Assembly: GCA_911728455.2 (NCBI GenBank)
Contig: OU452229.1
Location: forward strand, 9,352,811 to 9,416,810
Length of the DNA: 64,000 bases
Source: Marthasterias glacialis
Lineage: Eukaryota > Echinodermata > Asteroidea > Forcipulatida > Asteriidae
Direction: 5' to 3'
Below, piece after piece: positions 1-9,358 of this stretch (within the stretch, counting starts at the first letter, position 1; each line of letters opens with the position of its first letter). Made by a program: the position numbers and the translations under genes. The notes below the pieces were generated by a model that made no database searches, was not told the origin of the DNA, and saw only the letters and a program-made list of their open reading frames with translations.

Positions 1-199
1 CGTTGCTTACCAAGCATGTGGGAAAAAAAGATTAATCCTAGATCTTAGCAGATTAATGCTCAGAATACTCATTTCAAACTTGATGATTGGAAAACCAGCC
101 TCCAGTTCATGTAGAAAATTGAATTGTCGTTCACCTTCGACCAAAAACTAGCTATCGTCATATAGACATAGCTAACGAATATTAATAATATTTGGGATT
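1..199 (+). pseudogene. DIRS-like retrotransposon reverse transcriptase, 5' part (decayed)
   Basis: Translating with frameshifts gives the N-terminal reverse transcriptase blocks of DIRS/Ngaro elements. RLILDLSRL lies near 29-57, THFKLDDWKTSLQFM near 68-111, SFTFD near 130-141, and RHIDIANE near 156-179. Stops and frameshifts show it is dead. The reading breaks off inside the 17-bp direct repeat and resumes at about 26733, where the next blocks of the same domain follow. The family assignment rests on motif order recalled from DIRS elements, not on a search. The 5' portion of the element lies outside the window. Confidence 0.7.
183..199. repeat. Left target-site duplication of the LINE array
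   Basis: TAATAATATTTGGGATT is identical to 26716-26732. It lies between the DIRS-like sequence and the start of the LINE array. Bases on either side differ between the two copies, which fits a target-site duplication made on insertion. Confidence 0.8.
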
Positions 200-209
200 A
201 ATAAATATT

Positions 210-233
210 AAATAAATAAATAAATAAATAAAT
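210..233 (+). repeat. (AAAT)6 microsatellite before E1
   Basis: Six perfect AAAT units, preceded by a degenerate AATAAATATT stretch. They directly abut the truncated 5' end of LINE E1. The same tetranucleotide precedes E2, E3 and E4. Confidence 0.9.
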
Positions 234-234
234 C

Positions 235-2961
235 CGTGTGAGAAACATTCAAAAAAACGAGGATGAAAAACCATCTAAATATTACCTTGGTCTTGAAAAA
301 CAACAAATGACCAGTCACAAAATAGACAAATTGCAAACCAGTAAAAACAATTATGTTGACCAATCAGAAGACGTTCTGGAATGTGTCAACAGTTTCTACT
401 CTGATTTGTTCAAGCATGAAGATATTTCCATCAATCACATGAACGAAATACTGTCTAAAATAGAAGAAAAACATTTTTCAGACGATTCAGTTCATGAGTT
501 AGAAAAAGAACTCACTGTTGAAGAACTTACCATCGCTTTAAAACAAATGAAAAAGAACAAGTCTCCGGGTATAGATGGATTAACTGTTGAATTTTACATT
601 GCTTACTGGGATATTCTTAAACATGATATTCACAGAGTTTTAAAAGAATGTTTTAGAGACGGGTCATTACCCAACACTATGAATACCGCTCTTGTTAGAT
701 TAATTTACAAAAATAGAGGGGATAGAACGGATCTAAAAAATTGGAGACCTATCAGCCTTTTAACTGTTGATTACAAGATTCTTTCCAAAGTTATTACGAA
801 CAGAATGAAGTTGATTATGGGTACTATCATTGGTGAGGAACAGACAAGTGGAGTTTCCAATAGAAACATCCAGGATAATTTGATGGTTATTCGAGATACT
901 ATTGATTATATTAATTGGAACAACTGTGAGGGAGCTCTCATTAGCATTGACCAAGAGAAAGCTTTCGATAGAATCAGCTGGACTTACCTTTTTAATATCA
1001 TGGGTAAGATGGGCATACCTGACAAAATTATACAGTGGATCAAATTGTTATATAACAATCCTTTGAGTTGTATTATTGTTAAAAATTTTATTGGTTCCCC
1101 CATCAATGTTAAACGTGGTATTCGACAAGGGTGCCCATTATCACCCCTCTTGTATTCAATTTGTGCTGAGGGATTAGCCAGTTTAATAAGAACTAACGAT
1201 GGCATTAGTGGTTTCAACCCTCCAGATATCCCTTGTAGTATCAAACTTGTGCAACACGCAGATGACACTACAATTTTCATTACCAAGGAAGATGATTTCA
1301 ACACTGTCAATGGTATTTTTAATACTTATAGTATGGGTAGTGGATCTAAAATTAATGTGTCTAAATCCAAAGGTCTTTGGTTGGGAAAGTGGAGAACTAG
1401 ACCAGAGAAACCTTGCAATTTCTCTTGGACGAATGACAAATTAAAAATTCTTGGCATTTATTTTGGGCATGAAGTAACCTTAGAAGACAATTGGGGCCCT
1501 AGAGTTAGCAAATTGCAGTATATCCTTGATAAATGGTCTAAACGCAAGTTAACACTTCACGGAAAAGCTGTTATTGTTAATAATACCCTGGTGGGAGCTG
1601 GTTTAAATTACGTTGGTAGTGTTCTCCCTGTCTCAGATCTTTGGATTAAAAAAATGAATGACATTATTTGGAAGTTCTACTGGAAGGGAAAACCAGACAA
1701 AATTAAAAGAAATGTCATCACCTCCCCTAGGGATACTGGAGGAACAGGTCTTATAGACATCAGGTGTAAAATCAGGTGTCTGAAACTCAAATGGTTAGCC
1801 AACTTTTGTAATTCTGATGGGAAGTGGAAAAAGCTTTTTAATTATTGGATCTGCAAAGTTAGCGGAAACGAGAAGCTCGGTTGGTATGTTTTTAACAATA
1901 ACTATAAAAGCACTTGTCAAACGACTACTTTTTACAGTGATCTTTTAGCTGCCTTTAAGGGAGCAGGCGGGAACATCACACCCTCCTTTTCATGTGTACT
2001 AGAAACTGACAATATACCATTGTGGAGTAACGATATTGTTACAGGGAATGAAAAAACCATGAACAGTCCTGTCCTGAAAAAAGCTGGGATTATGGTGTTA
2101 AAAGACATTGTCACTAATGGACAAATCCTCAACCACATGGACATAGCTAGTAGGTGTAATTTGCATTATATTATCGCAGGTCGTTTTGCTTCTCAGTTAA
2201 AAAAGAATGTTAATACTGATCTCCTTTTGGAAACTAGAAGTGGCCCAATGAACCACATTGGTCGCTGGCTTACAGTGTGGAACCACACTCAAGATACAGG
2301 AACTTTTATCAGTAAAACCACTGTCAAAAGCAATTATCACAGTTTTTTTATGAGCAAAATCAGCACTCCCCCTGTTCAAGAGAAATGGGAAACTATTCTG
2401 CACCGTACAGAAATCGACTGGAAAGCAGTATGGAAAAATGACCAGGGTAGCAAATTACTTGACAATGAGGATAAAGACCTTTGGTATAAGATTAAACACA
2501 GGATTCTTCCCACTAAGAGATTTTTGCATAAAATGAAAATCACTGCCGATAATATTTGTCCTCTGTGTAACAATGAACCAGAAACAATTGAACATCTTTT
2601 TATCTACTGTACAACAAATCAAGAAGCGTGGATTTATGTTGAATGGTTATTAAAAAGGTATTGGAATAATGGTCATTACTACTTGAATGACTGTGCCAGG
2701 ATATTAGGAGAAAAACTTCAAGAAGTTGATGCTCTACTGGTTAGTAAGATGATCAGAGAAATTTGGCTGTTAAGATGTAAGATCGTGTTCGAGAATGTTT
2801 CCATAAATGGGTATTGCGTTGTTAAAAAGTACCAAAACAACTTGAAGCGTTTTCTCCTTTTTGAACGTGGCAGATTAAGAAATGACCTTTTTGAACATCT
2901 GTACACAAAAAACAATGCCATTTGTTCCCTCCGAGTGGGAAAAATTGTGTTTCATATGTAA
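235..2961 (+). CDS. ORF2 protein fragment of E1: reverse transcriptase and zinc domain
   Basis: This is the C-terminal 908 residues of a LINE ORF2 protein, which copies element RNA into DNA at a nicked target. No native start codon is present: the frame enters from the truncation point (RVRNIQKNEDEKPSKYY matches the linker of E2 and E4). Reverse transcriptase blocks follow in order: NKSPGIDGLTVEFY near residue 105, LKNWRPISLL, SIDQEKAFDR near 240 (first catalytic Asp), IRQGCPLSPLLY, and QHADDT near 340 (catalytic Asp pair). A C-terminal CPLC...HLFIYC zinc motif lies near 774. There are no stops or frameshifts before the TAA. Without an endonuclease or ORF1 it cannot be autonomous. Confidence 0.85.
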   Translation, partial: RVRNIQKNEDEKPSKYYLGLEKQQMTSHKIDKLQTSKNNYVDQSEDVLECVNSFYSDLFKHEDISINHMNEILSKIEEKHFSDDSVHELEKELTVEELTIALKQMKKNKSPGIDGLTVEFYIAYWDILKHDIHRVLKECFRDGSLPNTMNTALVRLIYKNRGDRTDLKNWRPISLLTVDYKILSKVITNRMKLIMGTIIGEEQTSGVSNRNIQDNLMVIRDTIDYINWNNCEGALISIDQEKAFDRISWTYLFNIMGKMGIPDKIIQWIKLLYNNPLSCIIVKNFIGSPINVKRGIRQGCPLSPLLYSICAEGLASLIRTNDGISGFNPPDIPCSIKLVQHADDTTIFITKEDDFNTVNGIFNTYSMGSGSKINVSKSKGLWLGKWRTRPEKPCNFSWTNDKLKILGIYFGHEVTLEDNWGPRVSKLQYILDKWSKRKLTLHGKAVIVNNTLVGAGLNYVGSVLPVSDLWIKKMNDIIWKFYWKGKPDKIKRNVITSPRDTGGTGLIDIRCKIRCLKLKWLANFCNSDGKWKKLFNYWICKVSGNEKLGWYVFNNNYKSTCQTTTFYSDLLAAFKGAGGNITPSFSCVLETDNIPLWSNDIVTGNEKTMNSPVLKKAGIMVLKDIVTNGQILNHMDIASRCNLHYIIAGRFASQLKKNVNTDLLLETRSGPMNHIGRWLTVWNHTQDTGTFISKTTVKSNYHSFFMSKISTPPVQEKWETILHRTEIDWKAVWKNDQGSKLLDNEDKDLWYKIKHRILPTKRFLHKMKITADNICPLCNNEPETIEHLFIYCTTNQEAWIYVEWLLKRYWNNGHYYLNDCARILGEKLQEVDALLVSKMIREIWLLRCKIVFENVSINGYCVVKKYQNNLKRFLLFERGRLRNDLFEHLYTKNNAICSLRVGKIVFHM

Positions 2962-3137
2962 AATTTTCTTCTCTTGTTTTTGTTTGTTAAATTTTTGGAC
3001 AATTCTTTTTTGCTTTTTTTGAAGTTCTGTAGATGAATATCCATGTTAAGTGTAGTGGAGTTGAGTGTAATGTTTATTTAATGTCCTAGTGGACTTTTTA
3101 AATTTTGTATAGTGTTTATGTACTGGTGTGTGAGTCG

Positions 3138-3161
3138 AATAAATGAAGCTGTATGGCTTCA
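3138..3161 (+). promoter_or_regulatory. E1 3' end: AATAAA plus terminal hairpin
   Basis: AATAAA (3138-3143) is followed at once by a 6-bp stem TGAAGC/GCTTCA with the 6-nt loop TGTATG (3144-3161). E2-E5 have TGGAGT/ACTCCA or a close variant here. Two stem positions differ from E2, and both partners changed, so pairing is kept. The likely role is recognition of the RNA 3' end by the reverse transcriptase, by analogy with stringent-type LINEs. Confidence 0.75.
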
Positions 3162-3176
3162 ACACAACATTAAAAA

Positions 3177-3179
3177 AAA

Positions 3180-3222
<43 letters not shown>

Positions 3223-3224
3223 AT
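3177..3224 (+). repeat. (AAAT)12 tract between E1 and E2
   Basis: Twelve perfect AAAT units join the 3' end of E1 to the first base of E2, with no other sequence between them. Confidence 0.95.
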
Positions 3225-3436
3225 GGCGTTGAAGGCGCACAGACGTGTCTCGACATCGCTCTCGATTTGACGTAGAATTTCATCCTTTTTGGACACCTTC
3301 GATCTCTGGGATCAAGATATTTTTTTCAGTAAGTGTAGTAGACAATATACAGCATATTTTTGTGTTTGTACAAACTATAAGAAGGCCTTTTGGCCTAACT
3401 TTTCATCTCTTCTTGGCCGTTAAGAACACCATCGCC

Positions 3437-4975
3437 ATGGATAGAGTAGTAGATTCAAACCGCTTTACATTAAGAAGACCAAATACAGTGAGATTCAATA
3501 CTCGCCATTTGAAAGACATCGTCACGCCTCGAGAAATCTATGAAGCAGTTAACAAAGAGATTGGAACAACAGCGACCATTAAATGCATCGCACCACTCGA
3601 GAATAGCTGGTACAATGTAACTTTCGACAACGAGAAACACTGTGAGAAAACAGCAATGAATGGTATGATTCTGAGGAAATCGTTGATCCAGTGTGAAAGG
3701 GCAAATGTTCAGAATGCCGCTGTTGTGTATGTCAAGGCACCTTTTGAGATGGCAGACAACGTGATTGTCACGACCTTAATGTTTTATGGCACAGTCACTA
3801 ACATCCGAAGGCAAACCCACGACTTTGGTGAAAACATCGAAACTGGGGTGAGAAGCTGTCTTATTAAGAACCTTAAACGACCCATCCCAAGTTATTTAAA
3901 GATAGGAGGGTTTACGCTCCCTGTTAAATATCGAGGACAACAGAAAACTTGCAAAGTTTGCAATGAACCTGGTCATTTTGCCCGGGACTGCCCGAGAAGG
4001 GGCCGATGCTTCATATGCAACAGTATCCAACATAGAGCATCATGGCACGATGACAACGAAGAACAGCAAACGTCGCAAACCCCCATTGTTTTTGTCCACA
4101 GCAGCAGACAGACAAAACAGAGAGATGACAGCGAACATCATCATGATTATGATGAAGATACTGAGGATGATTACGAATACGACAGCCAAGATGAAGCAGA
4201 TAACCCAACCACCAAACGAGATGATGACAACGAAAGCAACGATGACAGCGAAGAGAACTACAGCAATGATGACAAAGATAATGACAACCAATCAACCACA
4301 ACCAACAGATCAGAATTTGGAGAACCAAGTAGTGACAAATCAAAGCCTGAGACAGAAGTGCAACCAAAAAAGTCGACCCTAAAGAAAAAGACATTCGCTG
4401 AAGCCATTTCTCAACCCCAAAACAACAAAGAACCCAAGGGACAACCAAGTACGAAGAGAAATCCAACCAAAACTGCCTCATTTTGGGATGACGCTGTTAA
4501 AGCAGGACTTCCCGAAACTAAAACCAGAAAACAGACGCTCAAAAAATCGTCAGAATCAAGAACAAGAAAAAGAAAATCAAGTGATGGGGAAGAAGAACCT
4601 GAAAGCAAGCAACAAAGGGAAGATCAAACAAGCAACAGTGACAACTCAATGGACCAGGGTGAAAACAGAGAATCGGAACTAGAGGAAAACAATCCAAACC
4701 AAGATCAAACCGATGGGGATAAAGAAGGAGAATTTGTACCTTATACCCGTCATGGGGTACAGAGATACAGAAAGAAAAGAGAGTCTTGGAAAAGAGCTGA
4801 TAAAGAAGACAACAAGGATTTAAGCCAACAAGAGACTCAAAGCAGAAGGGGTAGGGGTCGAGCTCAAATTCCAGAAGCGCATAGTGAAGATGATTATTCA
4901 AGCCAGACCAGCCAAAGAAGCCAAGCTACTACACCGAGAGCAAGGGGAAGAGGAAGACCACTTATACAAGTATAA
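3437..4975 (+). CDS. E2 ORF1 protein: zinc-knuckle RNA-binding protein
   Basis: A 512-residue protein that probably coats element RNA and helps target-primed integration, as ORF1 proteins of L1/Tx1 LINEs do. I chose ATG 3437 (context ATCGCCATGG) because the conserved block RRPNTVRFNTRHL follows it. The frame is open back to 3245, but that part has no match in E3 or E4. Residues 20-165 form a conserved globular, RRM-like region. Two zinc knuckles follow: CKVCNEPGHFARDC (CCHC, about 172-185) and CFIC...HRASWH (CCHH, about 191-204). A long acidic, low-complexity region comes next. It holds two motifs kept in E3-E5: SFWDDAVKA near 350 and GEFVPYTRHGVQRYRKKR near 430. The tail is RG-rich and basic. 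Confidence 0.85.
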   Translation: MDRVVDSNRFTLRRPNTVRFNTRHLKDIVTPREIYEAVNKEIGTTATIKCIAPLENSWYNVTFDNEKHCEKTAMNGMILRKSLIQCERANVQNAAVVYVKAPFEMADNVIVTTLMFYGTVTNIRRQTHDFGENIETGVRSCLIKNLKRPIPSYLKIGGFTLPVKYRGQQKTCKVCNEPGHFARDCPRRGRCFICNSIQHRASWHDDNEEQQTSQTPIVFVHSSRQTKQRDDSEHHHDYDEDTEDDYEYDSQDEADNPTTKRDDDNESNDDSEENYSNDDKDNDNQSTTTNRSEFGEPSSDKSKPETEVQPKKSTLKKKTFAEAISQPQNNKEPKGQPSTKRNPTKTASFWDDAVKAGLPETKTRKQTLKKSSESRTRKRKSSDGEEEPESKQQREDQTSNSDNSMDQGENRESELEENNPNQDQTDGDKEGEFVPYTRHGVQRYRKKRESWKRADKEDNKDLSQQETQSRRGRGRAQIPEAHSEDDYSSQTSQRSQATTPRARGRGRPLIQV

Positions 4976-4995
4976 ATTCTCCTTTAATATCCATC

Positions 4996-7900
4996 ATGAA
5001 CTGGATTAATTTAATATATCTCATGAGTTTTTTGTCAATCGCATCCTTAAATGTCAATGGGCTAAGAAACGATCTTAAAAGAAATGTTCTTTTTGATTAT
5101 TTATATCGAAAAAAATTTAGTCTTGTTTTTCTGCAGGAGACACACAGCGATCTCAATGATGAACCAGAATGGAGTAAGCAGTGGCAAGGTAGAATGTATT
5201 TCAGTCATGGCAACAGACAGAGTAGAGGAACAGCTATCCTTACTTCCAACAAGGTCAATCTTAACATCACTAATATTATCACCGATGATGAGGGAAGGTG
5301 GATCAAAGCTCAAATGGTATGGAACGATAATACATTCTACATTGCCTCTGTTTATGCTCCCAATCAGATTAATGAACGTACTTTTTTCTTTGATGTTTTC
5401 AGTGATCACATTACTACTTTAGAAAACTGGATCATTGGCGGCGATTTTAATTGCAACCTTGATAATAAACAACTCAAAGATGTTAGCAAAATAGTTTTAA
5501 CCAATGTTCTTCAAGAAAAGGATCTCATAGATTGCTGGCGTACTGTTTATCCGGACAAAAATGGTTATACCCATTTTCATAAAGGTTGTAATCAAGCTAA
5601 TAGAATTGATTATATGTTTGTTTCGTCAAATGTTATCAACAATATTAATGATGTTTCTGTAACCCCATTTGGTTTTTCTGATCACCAAGTTATTGGTCTT
5701 AAACTTGAAGATAATGACACTCCACATGGTCAAGGCCGGTGGTTCTGCAACAACTCTCTTCTTGAAGACTCTGAATGTACATTTCGCATCACAAATCTTT
5801 ACAATTTTTTGAAATCTCAAAAAGAGAATTTTAATTTCCACTCTGAATGGTGGGAAATGTGTAAATTCCGTTTTAAAGAAGCCATTCAAGAGTTCGGCAA
5901 AGAAAAAGCGCACTTTCAAAAGCAAAGCCGCAAGGAATTACAGCAGCATTATAATAATTTAATTAAGGACGATGATAAAAATAATGTCGACGAGATTAAA
6001 GGACTTGAAACCCAACTTAAACAATATGAAATCAATGAATGGAAGAGAGCTCAGGTTAGAACTCATACTGCTCAAAAAGAAGAGGGAGAAAAAGCATCAA
6101 AATATTTTCTCAATCTGGAAAAACAACAGATCAAAAGAAGTAAAATTGATAAACTCCTTAACCATGAAGGAATTTTGGTTGATCAACCTGTCCAAATGCT
6201 CGATGTTGTTAATGATTTTTATACCATTTTGTTCAGTTCCGAGAATATATCCAAAACCCATTTAGATGAAATAGTGTCGAGCATTGAAACTAAGAGTATT
6301 CCGAAAAACTTCCTAGAAGATTTGGAAAGAAGTATTACTGAAGAAGAGATCAAAAACACTCTTTTCCAAATGAATAAGAACAAAAGTCCAGGTATAGATG
6401 GCCTTACGGTGGAGTTCTACCAAATGTTTTGGCCTATTCTGGGTAAAGACATGCTTGAGGTTTACAACGACTGTTTCAAAAATGGTTTTATGGGTAATTC
6501 TATGAATTCCGCTCTTATTAGACTAATCTATAAAAATTCAGGGAGCCGTTATGATTTAAAAAACTGGCGTCCTATTAGCCTCTTAAATGTTGATTATAAA
6601 ATATTGTCTAAATGTATTACAAATCGCCTTAAATCAGTCATGTCCTTTATTATTGGAGAAGAGCAGTCGTGTGGAGTCCCCCACCGTAACATTCATGACA
6701 ATCTCATGATTATTAGGGATACGATGGACTATGTCAATTTAGAAAATTTGGAGGCGGCTGTAATCAGCATAGACCAAGAAAAGGCCTTTGATAAAATTAA
6801 TTGGGATTACATGTTCAGTGTCATGAGAAAAATGAATTTGCCTCCCATTTTTATCAAATGGATTGAATTACTGTATAATCAACCTAACAGTAGAGTTATT
6901 ATGAACAATTTTATTGGCTCACCTATACAGATTACAAGGGGCATGCGACAAGGCTGTCCACTATCTCCACTACTGTATGCAATATGTGCCGAGGGTTTAG
7001 CGAGTCTGATTAGAAATAATACTTATGTGCGAGGCATTGCAACTCCGAAAGGTGAGACAAGTGTCAAACTAGTCCAACATGCTGATGACACTAATATTTT
7101 TGTCGGCCAAGAAAGTGAGTTTGAAAAAATAAAAGAAATTCTTGACACATATTGCAAAGGTAGTGGATCGAAACTGAATACCAATAAGACCAAAGGCCTT
7201 TGGCTAGGCAAGTGGAAACAGAGATGGGACAAACCTTGTAATTTTAACTGGCACAACGATAAACTGAAAATTCTGGGAATCATTTTTGGTAACAATGTTA
7301 CCCCAGAGGACAATTGGGGACCGAGAGTTAACAAAATTCATTGTGTCCTTGAAAAATGGTCCAAACGTCATCTCACATATATGGGGAAAACCGTTATAAT
7401 CAACACCTTCGTTGGAGCCAGTATCAATTACATGGGTAGCGTCTTAGCCTGTCCTGCAAAATGGGTTAAGAAAATTAACGATGTCATTTGGAAATTTTTC
7501 TGGGATGGCCAAAATGATAGAATCAAGAGAGATACTATAACTGGCCCTAAAACAAAAGGTGGTACCGGCCTTATTGACGTTCAGAGCAGGCTAAATAGCC
7601 TGAAGGTTAATTGGTTAGCTCAGTATCTTAATTCTGACAAATTATGGAAGATCTTCTTTGATTACTGGATCAGTAAAGCTAGTGCTGACAATGACTTAGA
7701 ATGGTACATTTTTGCTAATGCTAAAATCAAGACCCAAACTACTCTCTTTTATAAAGAAGTTCTTTCCGCTTTGGAGAAGGCTGGAGGCAGACTCAATTGC
7801 AATTTTTCTTCTGTTTTAGAGACAAAAGAAGTCCCTATTTTTAACAACACCATTGCTACCGGTGATGACACTGTTCTGGACAGTCCAATCCTAAAATCAT

Positions 7901-8787
7901 ATGGTATGACCAAAATTAAAGATGTTACCAGACAAGGAAACCTGATAACTTTCAAAACAGTGGCTAGAAAATGCTCTATCAAAAGAATAAATGCCGGTAG
8001 AATTGTAGGTAGATTAAAAAATCATATTGATTTTGGCTTGATTCAGGAAACAAGACAAGGTCCTATGAATCATATTTGTAATTGGCTGGTTTTTCCAGAC
8101 CAAAGTGCAGAAGACGAAATCCAAATCAAAAGAGCCAGCACAAAAACTATTTACCGGAGAATGATTTCGAAAAAATTCATCACCCCTAAAACTCAAAATG
8201 TGTGGCAACAAATTTTCCATTATGCGAGAGACTTAAACTGGCCTCTGATCTGGGAAAACTGCTTTAACAACAACCTGCTTGATCCAGAAGACAAAAACTT
8301 TTGGTTTAAACTAAAACATATGACTCTGCCAACTAGAGATGTTTTGCACAAGACTGGAATGGCTATTGGCTTGAAATGTCCTCTGTGTGAAACTGAACAA
8401 GAATCTCATCAACATCTGTTCATTTACTGTATTAATACACTAAAAGCCTGGATCTTCGTTGAATACCTGATTAGAAACTACACTGGCAACAAATATTTTC
8501 ATCTAAGCGACCCTAATAGAATCCTTGGTTACGATCTTAAACCGGTCCAATGTGTTTTAACTGTTAAGATGCTTCGTCTAATTTGGAACATCAGATGCAA
8601 AAAGGTTTTTCAAAACTACAAACACCCTTCTGACATTGATATTGTTTTGCAGTATAAACGTATCCTGAGACGTTTTCTCATCTTGGAAAAGGAAAGAATG
8701 AGCAGTGAAAAATTTGTTTCTGTCTATGCTAGAAACAACACTTTGTGCACTATTAATGAAGAAAACAAAATTGATTTCAATTACTGA
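4996..8787 (+). CDS. E2 ORF2 protein: APE endonuclease-reverse transcriptase
   Basis: A 1263-residue polyprotein that nicks the target and reverse-transcribes element RNA from the nick. The APE-type endonuclease fills about residues 10-235, with SLNVNGL, LQETHS (catalytic Glu), SVYAPN, GGDFNC near 147, SRIDY and the terminal SDH. The reverse transcriptase runs from about 450 to 740: NKSPGIDGLTVEFY near 459, LKNWRPISLL, SIDQEKAFD, MRQGCPLSPLLY and QHADDT near 695. The C-terminal CPLCETEQESHQHLFIYC near 1127 is the zinc motif typical of this lineage. The start follows the ORF1 stop by 20 nt, in another frame; a second in-frame Met at 5023 begins the best conserved stretch MSFLSIASLNVNG. No key residue is missing. 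Confidence 0.92.
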   Translation: MNWINLIYLMSFLSIASLNVNGLRNDLKRNVLFDYLYRKKFSLVFLQETHSDLNDEPEWSKQWQGRMYFSHGNRQSRGTAILTSNKVNLNITNIITDDEGRWIKAQMVWNDNTFYIASVYAPNQINERTFFFDVFSDHITTLENWIIGGDFNCNLDNKQLKDVSKIVLTNVLQEKDLIDCWRTVYPDKNGYTHFHKGCNQANRIDYMFVSSNVINNINDVSVTPFGFSDHQVIGLKLEDNDTPHGQGRWFCNNSLLEDSECTFRITNLYNFLKSQKENFNFHSEWWEMCKFRFKEAIQEFGKEKAHFQKQSRKELQQHYNNLIKDDDKNNVDEIKGLETQLKQYEINEWKRAQVRTHTAQKEEGEKASKYFLNLEKQQIKRSKIDKLLNHEGILVDQPVQMLDVVNDFYTILFSSENISKTHLDEIVSSIETKSIPKNFLEDLERSITEEEIKNTLFQMNKNKSPGIDGLTVEFYQMFWPILGKDMLEVYNDCFKNGFMGNSMNSALIRLIYKNSGSRYDLKNWRPISLLNVDYKILSKCITNRLKSVMSFIIGEEQSCGVPHRNIHDNLMIIRDTMDYVNLENLEAAVISIDQEKAFDKINWDYMFSVMRKMNLPPIFIKWIELLYNQPNSRVIMNNFIGSPIQITRGMRQGCPLSPLLYAICAEGLASLIRNNTYVRGIATPKGETSVKLVQHADDTNIFVGQESEFEKIKEILDTYCKGSGSKLNTNKTKGLWLGKWKQRWDKPCNFNWHNDKLKILGIIFGNNVTPEDNWGPRVNKIHCVLEKWSKRHLTYMGKTVIINTFVGASINYMGSVLACPAKWVKKINDVIWKFFWDGQNDRIKRDTITGPKTKGGTGLIDVQSRLNSLKVNWLAQYLNSDKLWKIFFDYWISKASADNDLEWYIFANAKIKTQTTLFYKEVLSALEKAGGRLNCNFSSVLETKEVPIFNNTIATGDDTVLDSPILKSYGMTKIKDVTRQGNLITFKTVARKCSIKRINAGRIVGRLKNHIDFGLIQETRQGPMNHICNWLVFPDQSAEDEIQIKRASTKTIYRRMISKKFITPKTQNVWQQIFHYARDLNWPLIWENCFNNNLLDPEDKNFWFKLKHMTLPTRDVLHKTGMAIGLKCPLCETEQESHQHLFIYCINTLKAWIFVEYLIRNYTGNKYFHLSDPNRILGYDLKPVQCVLTVKMLRLIWNIRCKKVFQNYKHPSDIDIVLQYKRILRRFLILEKERMSSEKFVSVYARNNTLCTINEENKIDFNY

Positions 8788-8975
8788 TCACCTGTATGCT
8801 GTATGTTTTTGTGTTTAAATTTAGGTAATTGCTTCTCCACTCATCAAATTTGTAAATATTTGTAAATAGCCTTTGTACATAACTCAAGCTATTGTATATA
8901 TGCCACCTAATTGTATTTTTTGATTGATTGTTCAGATATGTGTGGCTGTTTTTGTGGTGAATTTGAAGGATTTTG

Positions 8976-8999
8976 AATAAATGGAGTCGTATAACTCCA
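8976..8999 (+). promoter_or_regulatory. E2 3' end: AATAAA plus terminal hairpin
   Basis: AATAAA (8976-8981) abuts a 6-bp stem TGGAGT/ACTCCA with loop CGTATA (8982-8999). Eight bases later the (AAAT)31 tail begins. The stem sequence is the consensus form found in this array. Confidence 0.8.
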
Positions 9000-9007
9000 C
9001 ATCAAGA

Positions 9008-9131
<124 letters not shown>

Positions 9132-9358
9132 GCGTTCGAGGTCGCAAGACGTGTATTTCAACTCTGCTCCTCGTTTTTGCTGATTATTTACTCCTTTTCG
9201 TGTTTGTTGCACTCTTCAAGAGATATTATCATTCATACTTGTGAGTATAGCATAATATAAGATAACTCTGGTGCTATTTATTGTTGCTGAGGGCCCCTTT
9301 GGCCTCTTCATCAATCATGTATCGGGGCCATACAACGGGACGGCCATCTTGGGCAGAC

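Larger units (their letters stand above)
234..3176 (+). mobile_element. LINE E1, 5'-truncated Tx1/L1-clade retrotransposon
   Basis: The copy starts directly after (AAAT)6, in the middle of ORF2, at a point matching about residue 353 of the E2 ORF2 protein. ORF1 and the endonuclease domain are absent, as expected for 5' truncation during target-primed reverse transcription. The rest of ORF2 is open to its natural stop. A 215-bp 3' UTR follows, with AATAAA (3138-3143), a terminal hairpin (3144-3161) and an (AAAT)12 tail. The open frame suggests a recent insertion. Clade assignment rests on the DQEKAFDR reverse transcriptase motif and the zinc motif. Confidence 0.85.
3225..9007 (+). mobile_element. 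LINE E2, full-length Tx1/L1-clade retrotransposon, ORFs intact
   Basis: This 5.8-kb copy starts with GGCGTTGAAGGCGCACAGAC, an end sequence shared with E5 and partly with E3. It has a 212-bp 5' UTR, ORF1, a 20-nt gap, ORF2, a 3' UTR, AATAAA, a hairpin and an (AAAT)31 tail. All endonuclease and reverse transcriptase motifs are present and neither frame is broken. Its proteins look closest to those of E4. It may be an active or very recently active copy. The 5' boundary is set by the microsatellite junction and by agreement among E2-E5. Confidence 0.9.

Noticed and set aside
3245..3436. N-terminal extension of E2 ORF1 upstream of ATG 3437
   Set aside because: No counterpart in E3 or E4, and the stretch lies in the 5' UTR by comparison.
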